From the NCBI RefSeq assembly GCF_006439355.1, contig NZ_VFTG01000035.1, positions 1-40,989 of the forward strand: a DNA stretch of 40,989 nt. Reading direction: 5' to 3'. Below, piece after piece: positions 32,285 through 40,260 of this stretch. The notes under the pieces were generated by a model. It did no database searches. It was not told the DNA's origin and worked only from the letters and a program-made list of their open reading frames with translations. This DNA is from Mesorhizobium sp. B4-1-3 (GTDB lineage Bacteria > Pseudomonadota > Alphaproteobacteria > Rhizobiales > Rhizobiaceae). The position numbers and the translations under genes are program-made. Within the stretch, counting starts at the first letter, position 1. The number at the start of each line of letters is the position of its first letter.

Positions 32285-33253
32285 TTATTTGCCGGCGAGA
32301 TGTGGGGCGATCTTGGTGCAGGCCTCGGTCAGGCCCTGGACGGCCGCGACTGAGCTATCGAACATCTTCTGCTCGGCCTTGGAGAGGTCGATCTCGATGA
32401 CGCGCTCGACGCCGCCGGCGCCGATTACCACCGGCACGCCGACATAGGTGTTCTTCACGCCATACTGGCCGGAGAGATACGCCGCGCAGGGCAGCACGCG
32501 CTTCTTGTCCTTGAGGTAGGACTCGGCCATGGCGATCGCGGACGCCGCCGGTGCGTAATAGGCCGAGCCGGTCTTGAGCAGGCCGACGATCTCGGCACCG
32601 CCGTCGCGGGTGCGCTGCACGATCTGGTCGAGCTTCTCCTTGGAGGTCCAGCCCATCTTGACGAGGTCGGGCAGCGGGATGCCGGAGACGGTCGAATAGC
32701 GGATCATCGGCACCATCGAATCGCCGTGGCCGCCGAGCACGAAGGCGGTGACGTCCTCGACCGAGACCTTGAACTCCTCGGCCAGGAAATAGCGGAAGCG
32801 GGCGCTGTCGAGCACGCCGGCCATGCCCACGACATGGCTGGTCGGCAACCCGGAGAACTTCTGCAGGGCCCAGACCATGGCGTCGAGCGGGTTGGTGATG
32901 CAGATGACGAAGGCCTTCGGCGCGTACTTCTTCAGGCCGGCGCCGACCTGTTCCATGACCTTGAGGTTGATGCCGAGAAGATCGTCGCGGCTCATGCCCG
33001 GCTTGCGCGGCACGCCGGCGGTGACGATGCACACATCCGCCCCCTCGATGCCGGCATAGTCGTTGACGCCGGTCAGCCGGGAGTCGAAGCCGTCGACGGG
33101 GGAAGACTGCGCGATGTCGAGGCCCTTGCCCTGCGGAATTCCCTCGGCGATATCGAACAGCACCACGTCGCCGAGATCCTTGAGGCCGATCATATGGGCG
33201 AGCGTGCCGCCGATCATGCCCGAGCCGATGAGCGCTATCTTGTTGCGTGCCAT
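32285..33253 (-). CDS. mdh: Malate dehydrogenase
   Basis: A 322-residue NAD-dependent enzyme of the LDH-like MDH type. NAD motif IGSGMIGGTLAHMIG (residues 8-22), VTAGVPRKPGMSRDDLL, the catalytic Asp/His pair (VLDSARFRYFL and LGGHGDSMVPM) and arginines for malate are present. The ATG at 33253 is the family start (MARNKIALIG); the frame is open to 33340 without support. It is the first gene of the large TCA cluster; the 211-bp gap upstream should hold the main promoter, but I see no confident match. Confidence 0.97.
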   Translation of the reverse strand: MARNKIALIGSGMIGGTLAHMIGLKDLGDVVLFDIAEGIPQGKGLDIAQSSPVDGFDSRLTGVNDYAGIEGADVCIVTAGVPRKPGMSRDDLLGINLKVMEQVGAGLKKYAPKAFVICITNPLDAMVWALQKFSGLPTSHVVGMAGVLDSARFRYFLAEEFKVSVEDVTAFVLGGHGDSMVPMIRYSTVSGIPLPDLVKMGWTSKEKLDQIVQRTRDGGAEIVGLLKTGSAYYAPAASAIAMAESYLKDKKRVLPCAAYLSGQYGVKNTYVGVPVVIGAGGVERVIEIDLSKAEQKMFDSSVAAVQGLTEACTKIAPHLAGK

Positions 33254-33464
33254 GTGAGGATGTTTTCCTTTGTCTGTGACGAGGTCGTGACGGGCCGGGG
33301 AGGCCGAAAGGATGCGGGAAACCGCGAGCTTTGGTCGCACCGAATAGCGCCGGCCAAAGAAAAATTCAAACGGTTATTTCGACCTCAGTGTTTTCAATCG
33401 GTTAGATGCGTCGGGGATTACGTAAACGTCAAAATTTGCGAGCCGACCGAGGAGAATTTACACA

Positions 33465-33852
33465 ATGAACGTCGAAACCCGAAGGCTTCATCCCGGCGAT
33501 GACGCGGTTGTGATGCGGGCGGCCGACGAAGTGTTCGACGAGCCGGTGCGACCGGACCGCCTCGCTGCCTGTCTCGCTTCGCCAGGCCATTTCATGATCG
33601 TGGCCATGGTCGACGGCACTGTCGTCGGCCAATGCGCCGCTGTCATTCATCGCCATCCCGACAAGGTGAGCGAGCTCTACATCGACGAGGTCGGCGTGGC
33701 GCTGCTTTCCATCGGCACCGAGCCGGACAATCTTCCGGCGTGCGCGCTTTTATGAGACGCGAAAGGAGCCGCACGGGAAGGCGGAGGACTTCGTGATGTA
33801 TGTGTATCGGCCTTCGAAGTTGGCCGAAACGCCCCCGCCCTCGTCATCCTAG
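33465..33852 (+). pseudogene. GNAT N-acetyltransferase pseudogene
   Basis: A GNAT remnant. The N-terminus (NVETRRLHPGDDAVVMRAAD, VVGQCAAVIHRHPDKVSELYIDEVGVA) is normal, but it then jumps straight to GTEPDNLPACAL, so the R-x-x-G-x-G/A acetyl-CoA loop expected between is missing. After CAL one extra T in a CTTTTAT run shifts the frame. Skipping it restores YETRKEPHGKAEDFVMYVYR up to a TAG at 33850-33852, which lies in a family E repeat. Two lesions indicate loss of function. The ribosome site GAGGAG is intact, so a 96-residue fragment could still be made. Confidence 0.8.
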
Positions 33853-33998
33853 GGCGGAGCAAGGAGCGAAGCGACGCGCACAGACCCTAGGATCCATCCG
33901 GTGACCCTAAAGCTTTGGAACGGTTCAGAATTCTGCTCCGCCGTGTTCCATGTTCGGACATCACGGGATGATCTCGGGCAAGCCCGAGGATGACGAAG
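33839..33998. repeat. Family E element, full uninterrupted copy
   Basis: A 160-bp element with ends CCTCGTCATCCTAGGGC and, complemented, CTTCGTCATCCTCGGGC. It holds GGAGCAAGGAGCGAAGCG near the left end and CTAAAGCTTTG in the middle, both shared with the 20678-20942 copy. CCTAGG at 33848-33853 is the equivalent of the point where the family C element sits in that copy. It lies between the GNAT pseudogene and zapE. Confidence 0.82.
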
Positions 33999-34007
33999 GT
34001 GAGGAGG

Positions 34008-35210
34008 CTACCCCTTAGCCTGCCTTGCCTCGGCGGCCGGCGCGTCCGCATCCCGCCGTTCCGCCCAGCCATCCAGCCAGTCGCGGCTCTGCATTTCGAC
34101 CAGACGCGAGGCGGTGCGCTCGAATTCGAACACTTCCGTGCCGCGCTTGGCCGTGTAGAGGCCCTCGGGTGGCGCCGCGGCGCTCATCACCAGCCGCTTA
34201 TGGTGGTCGTATAGAGTGTCGATCAAAAGGATGAAGCGCTTGGCCTCGTTGCGCTTGCCTTGGCCCAGCACCGGCACATGATCGATGAAGACGGTCGAGA
34301 AACGGCCGGCGAGCGCCAGATAGTCGCGCGCGCCGAGCGGCTTTTCGCAAAGGTCGGCAAAGGAAAAGCGCGCCGCGTCGCCGGCGGCGCGCGGCACGAC
34401 GAGCTGGCGGCCTTTCAGCGTCAGCGTCACCTCGCCGGTCGGCTGGCCGTGCGTCATCGCCTTCCAGGCCTCGTCCAATGCGCGCTCGGCCGCGGCGTCG
34501 TCCGGCGTTAAATAGACCGGCTGGCGGTTGAGCTTTTCCTGCCGGTAGTCCTTGTCGGCATCCAGCATCATCACATGGGCATTGCGCTCGAGCAGCGAGA
34601 TGAACGGCAGGAAGAGCTGGCGGTTCAGCCCGTCGCGGTAGAGGTTCTCCGGCGCCACGTTGGAGGTGGCGACCAGCACCACGCCATTGGCAAACAGCGC
34701 CGAGAACAGGCGTGACAGGATCATCGCGTCGGCGATGTCAGTGACGGAGAACTCGTCGAAGCACAGCACCCAGGCCTGGTCGGCCAGCGCCCGCGCCACC
34801 GGCGGGATCGGATCGTCTTCCTTGACCGCGCCTTCCTTGCGCGCTTGTCGGTGCTTCTGGATACGGTCCTGCACATCGGCCATGAAGTCGTTGAAATGCA
34901 CGCGGCGCTTGCGCCGGACCGGCAACAGCTCGAAGAACATGTCCATCAGCATGGTCTTGCCGCGACCGACGGCGCCATGGATGTAAAGGCCCTTGACCGG
35001 CTCGCGCGGCTGCCGCTTGGCCGCGAACAGCCAACCCAGCGCGCTCGATTTGTGCGCCAGCCTTTTGGCCGAGATCTCGTCGATCAGCCGGTCGAGCGCG
35101 GCGACGATGCGCTCCTGCGCCGGATCGCGCTCGACCGCGCCGCTCTCGACGAGATGATCGTAGCGCTGCCTGACGGTCGCATGGGTCTGGATACCGTCGC
35201 GCAGATGCAT
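34008..35210 (-). CDS. zapE: Cell division ATPase ZapE (AFG1 family)
   Basis: A 400-residue AAA-type P-loop ATPase. Walker A in YIHGAVGRGKTMLMDMFF (near residue 75), Walker B in VLCFDEFSVTDIADAM, sensor in VLVATSNVAPENLYRDGLNR. In E. coli ZapE acts on the FtsZ ring under some conditions; the AFG1 homologue serves mitochondrial protein turnover. A suc-mdh-zapE neighbourhood is common in alphaproteobacteria. ATG at 35210 gives the full-length family N-terminus (MHLRDGIQTHATVRQRYDHL). Confidence 0.93.
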   Translation of the reverse strand: MHLRDGIQTHATVRQRYDHLVESGAVERDPAQERIVAALDRLIDEISAKRLAHKSSALGWLFAAKRQPREPVKGLYIHGAVGRGKTMLMDMFFELLPVRRKRRVHFNDFMADVQDRIQKHRQARKEGAVKEDDPIPPVARALADQAWVLCFDEFSVTDIADAMILSRLFSALFANGVVLVATSNVAPENLYRDGLNRQLFLPFISLLERNAHVMMLDADKDYRQEKLNRQPVYLTPDDAAAERALDEAWKAMTHGQPTGEVTLTLKGRQLVVPRAAGDAARFSFADLCEKPLGARDYLALAGRFSTVFIDHVPVLGQGKRNEAKRFILLIDTLYDHHKRLVMSAAAPPEGLYTAKRGTEVFEFERTASRLVEMQSRDWLDGWAERRDADAPAAEARQAKG

Positions 35211-35255
35211 GGGTCACGTCATTTGCTTTGAGCAGGATGCTCTAAGGAGGCGCCA

Positions 35256-35397
35256 GGCTATGTTGGGATTCAGGTCAGGCCGAGCCGAGAAGGGCGGGTT
35301 CCGAGCACCGGAGCGGAGCGTACTTGAAGCACATGAGCACCGGAAGCGCAGGAAGCCGCCGTTCGCAGGCCGGCATCACCTGAATATCAGCATAGCC
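35256..35397. repeat. Palindromic repeat family A, copy 3
   Basis: A 142-bp copy with outer arms GGCTATGTTGGGATTCAGGT and, complemented from the right end, GGCTATGCTGATATTCAGGT. The core GGAGCGGAGCGTACTTGAAG matches the other copies. The right end shares its last base with the TAG stop (35397-35399) of omp19 on the minus strand. Confidence 0.83.
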
Positions 35398-35972
35398 TAC
35401 CTTGTAAGCGAGATCGGCTGCCCATTGGAAGTCTGGCCGTCGAACTTTTCGCCGCCGGACGAATAGAGCCTGGCCAGCGTGCCGCCATTTTCGCCGTAAA
35501 GCGTCAGCTGCTTGCCGGCGACATTCCATGACTTGATGCCGTCGATCGGCGCCGGGCAATGCAGCGGGCCGGCGCGGTAACCAGCGCCGAACTTGGTCTG
35601 CGGCGTCGCCACCTTGCAGCTCTGCCCGGAGACATTGACGTTCCACACGCCGGCGACGCTGGCCGCGGTGAGATCGGTGGCGCCGGCCGGCGCCGTGCCG
35701 TCCGGCGGCAGCGAGGCGACTTGAGTGTTCTTCGGCGCGGTCGGGAATTGCGACGGATCTGTGGTGCCGGGGGAAGCCGGCGGCGGCAGCTGATTCTGCG
35801 TCACCGTGCCGGACGGCGCCGGCGTCAGCGGCGCCGGCTGCTGGTCGTCCATCGACGAGAAGCGCGAGGTCGAGCATCCGCTCGCAGCCAGCGCGGCCAG
35901 CGATACGGCCACAAGGCCGCTCTTCGAAAAGAGGTGGCGCCGCGAAAAGGGGCGGGTCATCGAAAAATTCAT
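35397..35972 (-). CDS. omp19: Outer-membrane lipoprotein, Omp19/protease inhibitor family
   Basis: A 191-residue lipoprotein closely resembling Brucella Omp19, which in Brucella inhibits host proteases and is exposed at the cell surface. Lipobox LAALAASGCSTSRFSSMDD puts the lipidated Cys near residue 33. A Pro/Thr-rich linker follows, then the Inh-type barrel domain (about 105-191): VAGVWNVNVSGQSCKVATPQ, YRAGPLHCPAPIDGIKSWNV, LARLYSSGGEKFDGQTSNGQ. The two cysteines form the family disulfide. ATG at 35972 with GGAGG 5 bases upstream; a TTG one codon earlier is also possible. Confidence 0.88.
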   Translation of the reverse strand: MNFSMTRPFSRRHLFSKSGLVAVSLAALAASGCSTSRFSSMDDQQPAPLTPAPSGTVTQNQLPPPASPGTTDPSQFPTAPKNTQVASLPPDGTAPAGATDLTAASVAGVWNVNVSGQSCKVATPQTKFGAGYRAGPLHCPAPIDGIKSWNVAGKQLTLYGENGGTLARLYSSGGEKFDGQTSNGQPISLTR

Positions 35973-36168
35973 CAAAACCTCCGTCGGATCCGGCCGGGGG
36001 GAGCCATCCGCGTAATCTTCGCTCCACCAAGATGGCGAAGGTGGCAGAATTTCAACCCGATATGGTTAAAATAGGGTTTTCGAGCCGGATGTTGCAAATT
36101 TATCGCAGTAAGCGAACGGTGCCGGAGGCGCGCTCGATTCGATCTTCCAAGCCATTGAAATCCCGGTG

Positions 36169-36606
36169 TTAAATTCGGGCGCTCGGCACGAACACATAGC
36201 CGTCCGGGCCGACGATGTAGCATTCGCGCAGCCCATGCGGCTTATCGATGGAGCCGGCCAGCACGACGTGGCCGAGCGCCGCCGCCTTTTTCTCGACCGC
36301 ATCCGGATCGGCGCCGTAAAGGCGCAGTTCTATGCCGGCGCCGCGTGTTTCGGCACCCGCGGTGACACCGGTCATCGGATTGTCGAGAAAGCTATGGTCG
36401 GCATGGAGCATGAAGATCGAGCCCAGAAGCTCGATCGCCGCGAAATCCTCGTCGGCATAGATGATCCTGGCGCCGAGCACGTCCTGGCAGAAAGCCTCCA
36501 TCGCCGCCATGTCGGTGACCAACAGGTTGACGCCGACCCCAAGCGGCAGCGAGCGGCCGAAATCCTCAGCCTTCATCCACGGTGTCTTGGTCCGCTTCAT
36601 CGCCAT
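36169..36606 (-). CDS. VOC (glyoxalase/bleomycin resistance) family protein
   Basis: A 145-residue protein with one VOC module pair: LPLGVGVNLLVTDMAAMEAF, FCQDVLGARIIYADEDFAAI, and a second half with GIELRLYGADPDAVEKKAA and the C-terminal HGLRECYIVGPDGYVFVPSA. Metal ligands typical of glyoxalase I are not obvious, so the reaction is unknown. It stands alone on the minus strand, divergent from the metallo-hydrolase gene. Confidence 0.85.
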   Translation of the reverse strand: MAMKRTKTPWMKAEDFGRSLPLGVGVNLLVTDMAAMEAFCQDVLGARIIYADEDFAAIELLGSIFMLHADHSFLDNPMTGVTAGAETRGAGIELRLYGADPDAVEKKAAALGHVVLAGSIDKPHGLRECYIVGPDGYVFVPSARI

Positions 36607-36732
36607 GACGGTTCAACCCTCTCTCCCGATCCTAATTGAACCGGGCTTCGCCCGTTGGCATTCGCCAGCAAAATGCTTGCGCCAGACGGGCGCGTCCTTA
36701 TCTCAGGAAAGACCGAGTCGACGGGAGAGTGA

Positions 36733-37770
36733 ATGGCCGCGAGAACAAGAACCGCCAACCGCTATTACAACGGCCCGCCTAGCGATCATTTCGACGGCGC
36801 CTTGTTCTTCAATCCCGGCGGCAAGCCGCCCGGGCGCTTCAGCGATCTTCTCAGATGGCAGTTCGGCGGCAATCGGGCGAAATGGCCGGCCGCCTGGCCA
36901 AGCCCGCATCCGTCGGCAAAGCCGGACGAACGGTTGGATGGCGGCACGCTCAGGCTCACCATGGTCGGTCATGCCTCGCTTCTCATCCAGACCGCCGGGC
37001 TGAACATCCTGACCGATCCGGTGTGGTCGGAGCGCGCCTCGCCCTTCACCTTTGCCGGCCCGAGAAGGGTCAACGCGCCGGGAATCGTCTTTGCCGACCT
37101 GCCGCCGATCGATCTGGTCCTGGTCAGCCACAATCACTACGACCATCTCGACCTCGCCACGCTGAAGCGGCTGAAGGAGAGACACGACCCGCTGGTGATC
37201 ACGCCGCTCGGCAACGACGCCATCATCGGCCGCGCGGTGCCCGGCATGCGGCTCGGCGTGTACGATTGGGGCGGCCAGGTCGATATCGGCGCGGCCGCCA
37301 TTCATGTCGAGCCGGCGCATCACTGGTCGGCGCGCGGCGGACGCGACCGCCGCATGGCGCTGTGGGCCGGCTTCGTGATCGAGACCGCGAGCGGCAAGAT
37401 CTATTTTGCCGGCGACACCGGCTTCCATGACGGCATCAACTACCGGCTGATGGGAAAAAAGCATGGTGGCTTCCGCCTCGCCATCCTGCCGATCGGCGCC
37501 TATGAGCCGCGCTGGTTCATGGCGCCGCAGCATCAGAATCCCGAGGAGGCCGTGCAGGGCATGAAGCTCTGCAACGCGGCCTTCGCGGCCGGCTGCCACT
37601 GGGGCACCTTCCATCTCACCGACGAGCCGATCGACGAGCCGGCGCAGAAGCTGGCCGAGGCGTTGGCCGCCGAAGACCTGCCACCGGAGCGTTTCCGTGC
37701 CATGCTGCCGGGAGAGCTGTGGGACGTGCCGGCCATCTACAAAGGAACCCAAACCGGCCAAACGCGTTGA
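36733..37770 (+). CDS. Metallo-beta-lactamase-fold hydrolase (NAPE-PLD/UlaG-like)
   Basis: A 345-residue cytosolic protein. The zinc site is visible in LVSHNHYDHLD (near residue 135), HVEPAHHWSARG, and FAGDTGFHDG, with a late HWGTFHLTDE histidine. The N-terminal NRYYNGPPSDHFDGALFFNPG is common to bacterial homologues of N-acylphosphatidylethanolamine phospholipase D. Substrate is not known. No signal peptide. The UPF0391 gene follows after 30 bp on the same strand. Confidence 0.87.
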   Translation: MAARTRTANRYYNGPPSDHFDGALFFNPGGKPPGRFSDLLRWQFGGNRAKWPAAWPSPHPSAKPDERLDGGTLRLTMVGHASLLIQTAGLNILTDPVWSERASPFTFAGPRRVNAPGIVFADLPPIDLVLVSHNHYDHLDLATLKRLKERHDPLVITPLGNDAIIGRAVPGMRLGVYDWGGQVDIGAAAIHVEPAHHWSARGGRDRRMALWAGFVIETASGKIYFAGDTGFHDGINYRLMGKKHGGFRLAILPIGAYEPRWFMAPQHQNPEEAVQGMKLCNAAFAAGCHWGTFHLTDEPIDEPAQKLAEALAAEDLPPERFRAMLPGELWDVPAIYKGTQTGQTR

Positions 37771-37800
37771 TCCGGCGACGCAATTTCGCCGGAGCTTCCC

Positions 37801-37962
37801 ATGATCAGGTGGATCATCATTCTTCTCATCATTGCCGCCGCCGCAAGCTTGCTCGGCATGCCGGCTTTGGCTGGCGCGGCCGCTACCGGCGCGCGCATCC
37901 TGATCGGCATCGTGCTGATCATCTTTCTGCTGATCGTGCTCGGCGTCTTCGCCGTCACATAA
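37801..37962 (+). CDS. UPF0391 (DUF1328) small membrane protein
   Basis: A 53-residue membrane peptide starting MIRWIIILLIIAAAASLLG with two hydrophobic helices around a GMPALAGAAATGARIL turn, the standard DUF1328/YtjA layout. These peptides are stress-associated in some bacteria but lack a known function. GGAG lies before the ATG. It is short but its composition and family match make it secure. Confidence 0.85.
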   Translation: MIRWIIILLIIAAAASLLGMPALAGAAATGARILIGIVLIIFLLIVLGVFAVT

Positions 37963-38024
37963 GGCGCGGGCTGGACTGGTAATTCCGGGCCGTTTCAGCC
38001 ATATAGCGGCCAAACGGAACTGGA

Positions 38025-38921
38025 ATGACCGGCTGGATGGCAGGCACCGCCCCCTTCGCCAAGATGAACGGCATCGGCAACGAGATCATCGTTGCCGACA
38101 TGCGCGGCCGTGCCGACAAGGTGTCGGCGGAAGCGGCAATCGCCCTCAACGCCGACACGGCGACCAAGTTCGACCAGATCATGGCGATCCATGACGCGCG
38201 CACGCCGGGCACCGCCTACTATATCGACATCCTGAATTCCGACGGCACCAGCGCGCAGGCCTGCGGCAACGGCACACGCTGCGTCGTCCAGGCTCTGGCC
38301 GCCGAAACCGGCCAGAAGAGCTTCACCTTCGAAACCCGCGCCGGCATCCTCAATGCTCAAGAGCATGCCGACGGCACGATCTCGGTCGACATGGGCAAGC
38401 CGCGCTTCGGCTGGCAGGAGATCCCGTTGGCGGAAGAGTTCCGCGACACTCGCATGATCGAATTGCAGATCGGCCCGATCGACGCGCCGGTTCTGCATTC
38501 GCCGTCAGCGGTATCGATGGGCAATCCGCACGCCATCTTCTGGGTCGACAATGACGTCTGGTCCTACGAGCTCGACCGTTTCGGCCCGTTGCTCGAGAAC
38601 CATCCGATCTTCCCGGAGCGCGCCAACATCACCATCGCGCAGGTGACCTCGCCCGAGACGATGATCATCCGCACTTGGGAGCGAGGCGCCGGCCTCACCC
38701 AGGCCTGCGGCTCCGCCGCATGTGCCGCCGTGGTGGCGGCCGCCCGCACCAAGCGCACCGGCCGCAGCGTCTCGCTGCTGACGCCCGGCGGCGGCGAATT
38801 GCATGTCGAATGGCGCGACGACGACCACGTCATCCTGACCGGCGCTGCCGAGTGGGAGTTTTCCGGCAGCTTGGATCCCACGACCGGCGCCTGGGTCCGC
38901 GACACCGAAAGCGCCGCCTGA
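38025..38921 (+). CDS. dapF: Diaminopimelate epimerase
   Basis: A 298-residue enzyme converting LL- to meso-diaminopimelate for lysine and peptidoglycan. The two catalytic cysteines are in AQACGNGTRC and TQACGSAACAAV, with the N-terminal FAKMNGIGNEIIV block and VSMGNPHAIFWVD. Its TGA shares a base with the mtaB ATG (TGATG), so the two are translationally coupled. The N-terminus may start at 38025 or a few codons later (MAGTAPF). Confidence 0.96.
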   Translation: MTGWMAGTAPFAKMNGIGNEIIVADMRGRADKVSAEAAIALNADTATKFDQIMAIHDARTPGTAYYIDILNSDGTSAQACGNGTRCVVQALAAETGQKSFTFETRAGILNAQEHADGTISVDMGKPRFGWQEIPLAEEFRDTRMIELQIGPIDAPVLHSPSAVSMGNPHAIFWVDNDVWSYELDRFGPLLENHPIFPERANITIAQVTSPETMIIRTWERGAGLTQACGSAACAAVVAAARTKRTGRSVSLLTPGGGELHVEWRDDDHVILTGAAEWEFSGSLDPTTGAWVRDTESAA

Positions 38922-40246
38922 TGTCCGCCCTTGAAAAAGGCGCGCCCCAGGCCCCCGCCGGCAAGGGCATCAACGTCGTCACCTTCGGCTGCCGCCTCAA
39001 CACCTATGAATCGGAAGTGATGCGCCGCGAGGCCGAAAGCGCCGGCCTCGGCGCGCTCCAGGGCGGCGCCGTCATCTTCAACACCTGCGCCGTCACGGCC
39101 GAAGCGGTGCGCCAAGCCAAGCAGGCGATCCGCAAGGCGCGCCGCGAGAACCCTTCAGCCCGCATCATCGTCACCGGTTGCGCGGCGCAGACCGAGCCGC
39201 AGAATTTCGCCGCGATGGACGAGGTTGACCTCGTGCTCGGCAATGAGGAGAAGCTCAAGGCCAATTCCTATCGCGCGCTGCCCGATTTCGGCGTCAACGA
39301 CACCGAGAAGGCGCGCGTCAACGACATCTTTTCGGTGCGCGAGACGGCAAGCCACATGGTCGACGCCATCGAGGGCCGGGCGCGCGCCTTCGTTCAGGTG
39401 CAGAATGGCTGCGACCATCGCTGCACCTTCTGCATTATCCCCTATGGCCGCGGCAACTCGCGCTCGGTGCCGATGGGCGCCGTGGTCGAGCAGGTCAAGC
39501 GTCTCGCCGGCAACGGCTATGCCGAGCTCGTTTTGACCGGCGTCGACATGACCAGCTTCGGCGCCGACCTGCCCGGCGCGCCAAAACTGGGAAAACTGGT
39601 GAAGACGATTCTTCGCCAAGTGCCGGATGTGAAGCGGCTCCGGCTGTCCTCGATCGATTCCATAGAGGCCGACGATGACCTGCTCGACGCGATCGCCACC
39701 GAACCAAGGCTGATGCCGCATCTGCATCTGTCGCTGCAATCGGGCGACGACATGATCCTGAAGCGCATGAAGCGCCGCCATCTGCGCGACCAGTCGATCC
39801 GCTTCTGCGAGGACGTGCGCAAGCTGCGCCCCGGCGTCGTCTTCGGCGCCGACATCATCGCCGGCTTTCCGACCGAGACCGAGGCGATGTTCGAGAATTC
39901 GGAGAAAATCGTCGAGGAATGCGGCTTGACGCATCTGCACGTCTTCCCGTTCTCGCCGCGTGAGGGCACGCCCGCCGCGCGCATGCCGCAGGTCCGCCGC
40001 GAGGTGGTGAAGGCGCGCGCCGCGAGGCTGCGCGCCGCCGGCGAGGCCGCCTATCGTCGTCATTTGTCGTCGCTCTCCGGCACGAGGCAGTCGATCCTCA
40101 TCGAGCGCGACGGGCTCGGCCGCACCGAAGGCTTCACGCTGGCCGCGATCGCCGCCGGACAACCGGGCGAGATCGTCGAGGCCGTCATCACCGGCCATGA
40201 CGGCGCCCGACTGATTGCGGCGCCCTTTGCCGCGCAAGCCGCCTGA
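38921..40246 (+). CDS. mtaB: tRNA t6A37 methylthiotransferase MtaB
   Basis: A 441-residue radical-SAM enzyme that turns t6A37 into ms2t6A37 in tRNA. The N-terminal methylthiotransferase cluster cysteines lie in TFGCRLNTYES, FNTCAVTAEAVRQ and IVTGCAAQTEP. The radical-SAM cluster is CDHRCTFCIIPYGRG. A C-terminal TRAM-like segment (RQSILIERDGLGRTEGFTL) is present. MtaB rather than MiaB fits the CRLN motif and the dapF-mtaB-ftsY order of rhizobia. 14 bp separate it from ftsY. Confidence 0.95.
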   Translation: MSALEKGAPQAPAGKGINVVTFGCRLNTYESEVMRREAESAGLGALQGGAVIFNTCAVTAEAVRQAKQAIRKARRENPSARIIVTGCAAQTEPQNFAAMDEVDLVLGNEEKLKANSYRALPDFGVNDTEKARVNDIFSVRETASHMVDAIEGRARAFVQVQNGCDHRCTFCIIPYGRGNSRSVPMGAVVEQVKRLAGNGYAELVLTGVDMTSFGADLPGAPKLGKLVKTILRQVPDVKRLRLSSIDSIEADDDLLDAIATEPRLMPHLHLSLQSGDDMILKRMKRRHLRDQSIRFCEDVRKLRPGVVFGADIIAGFPTETEAMFENSEKIVEECGLTHLHVFPFSPREGTPAARMPQVRREVVKARAARLRAAGEAAYRRHLSSLSGTRQSILIERDGLGRTEGFTLAAIAAGQPGEIVEAVITGHDGARLIAAPFAAQAA

Positions 40247-40260
40247 GAACTGCGAGACGC

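Noticed and set aside
33254..33464. TTGACG near 33435 as the mdh promoter
   Set aside because: No matching -10 at 16-18 bases; the main promoter of the TCA cluster was not identified.
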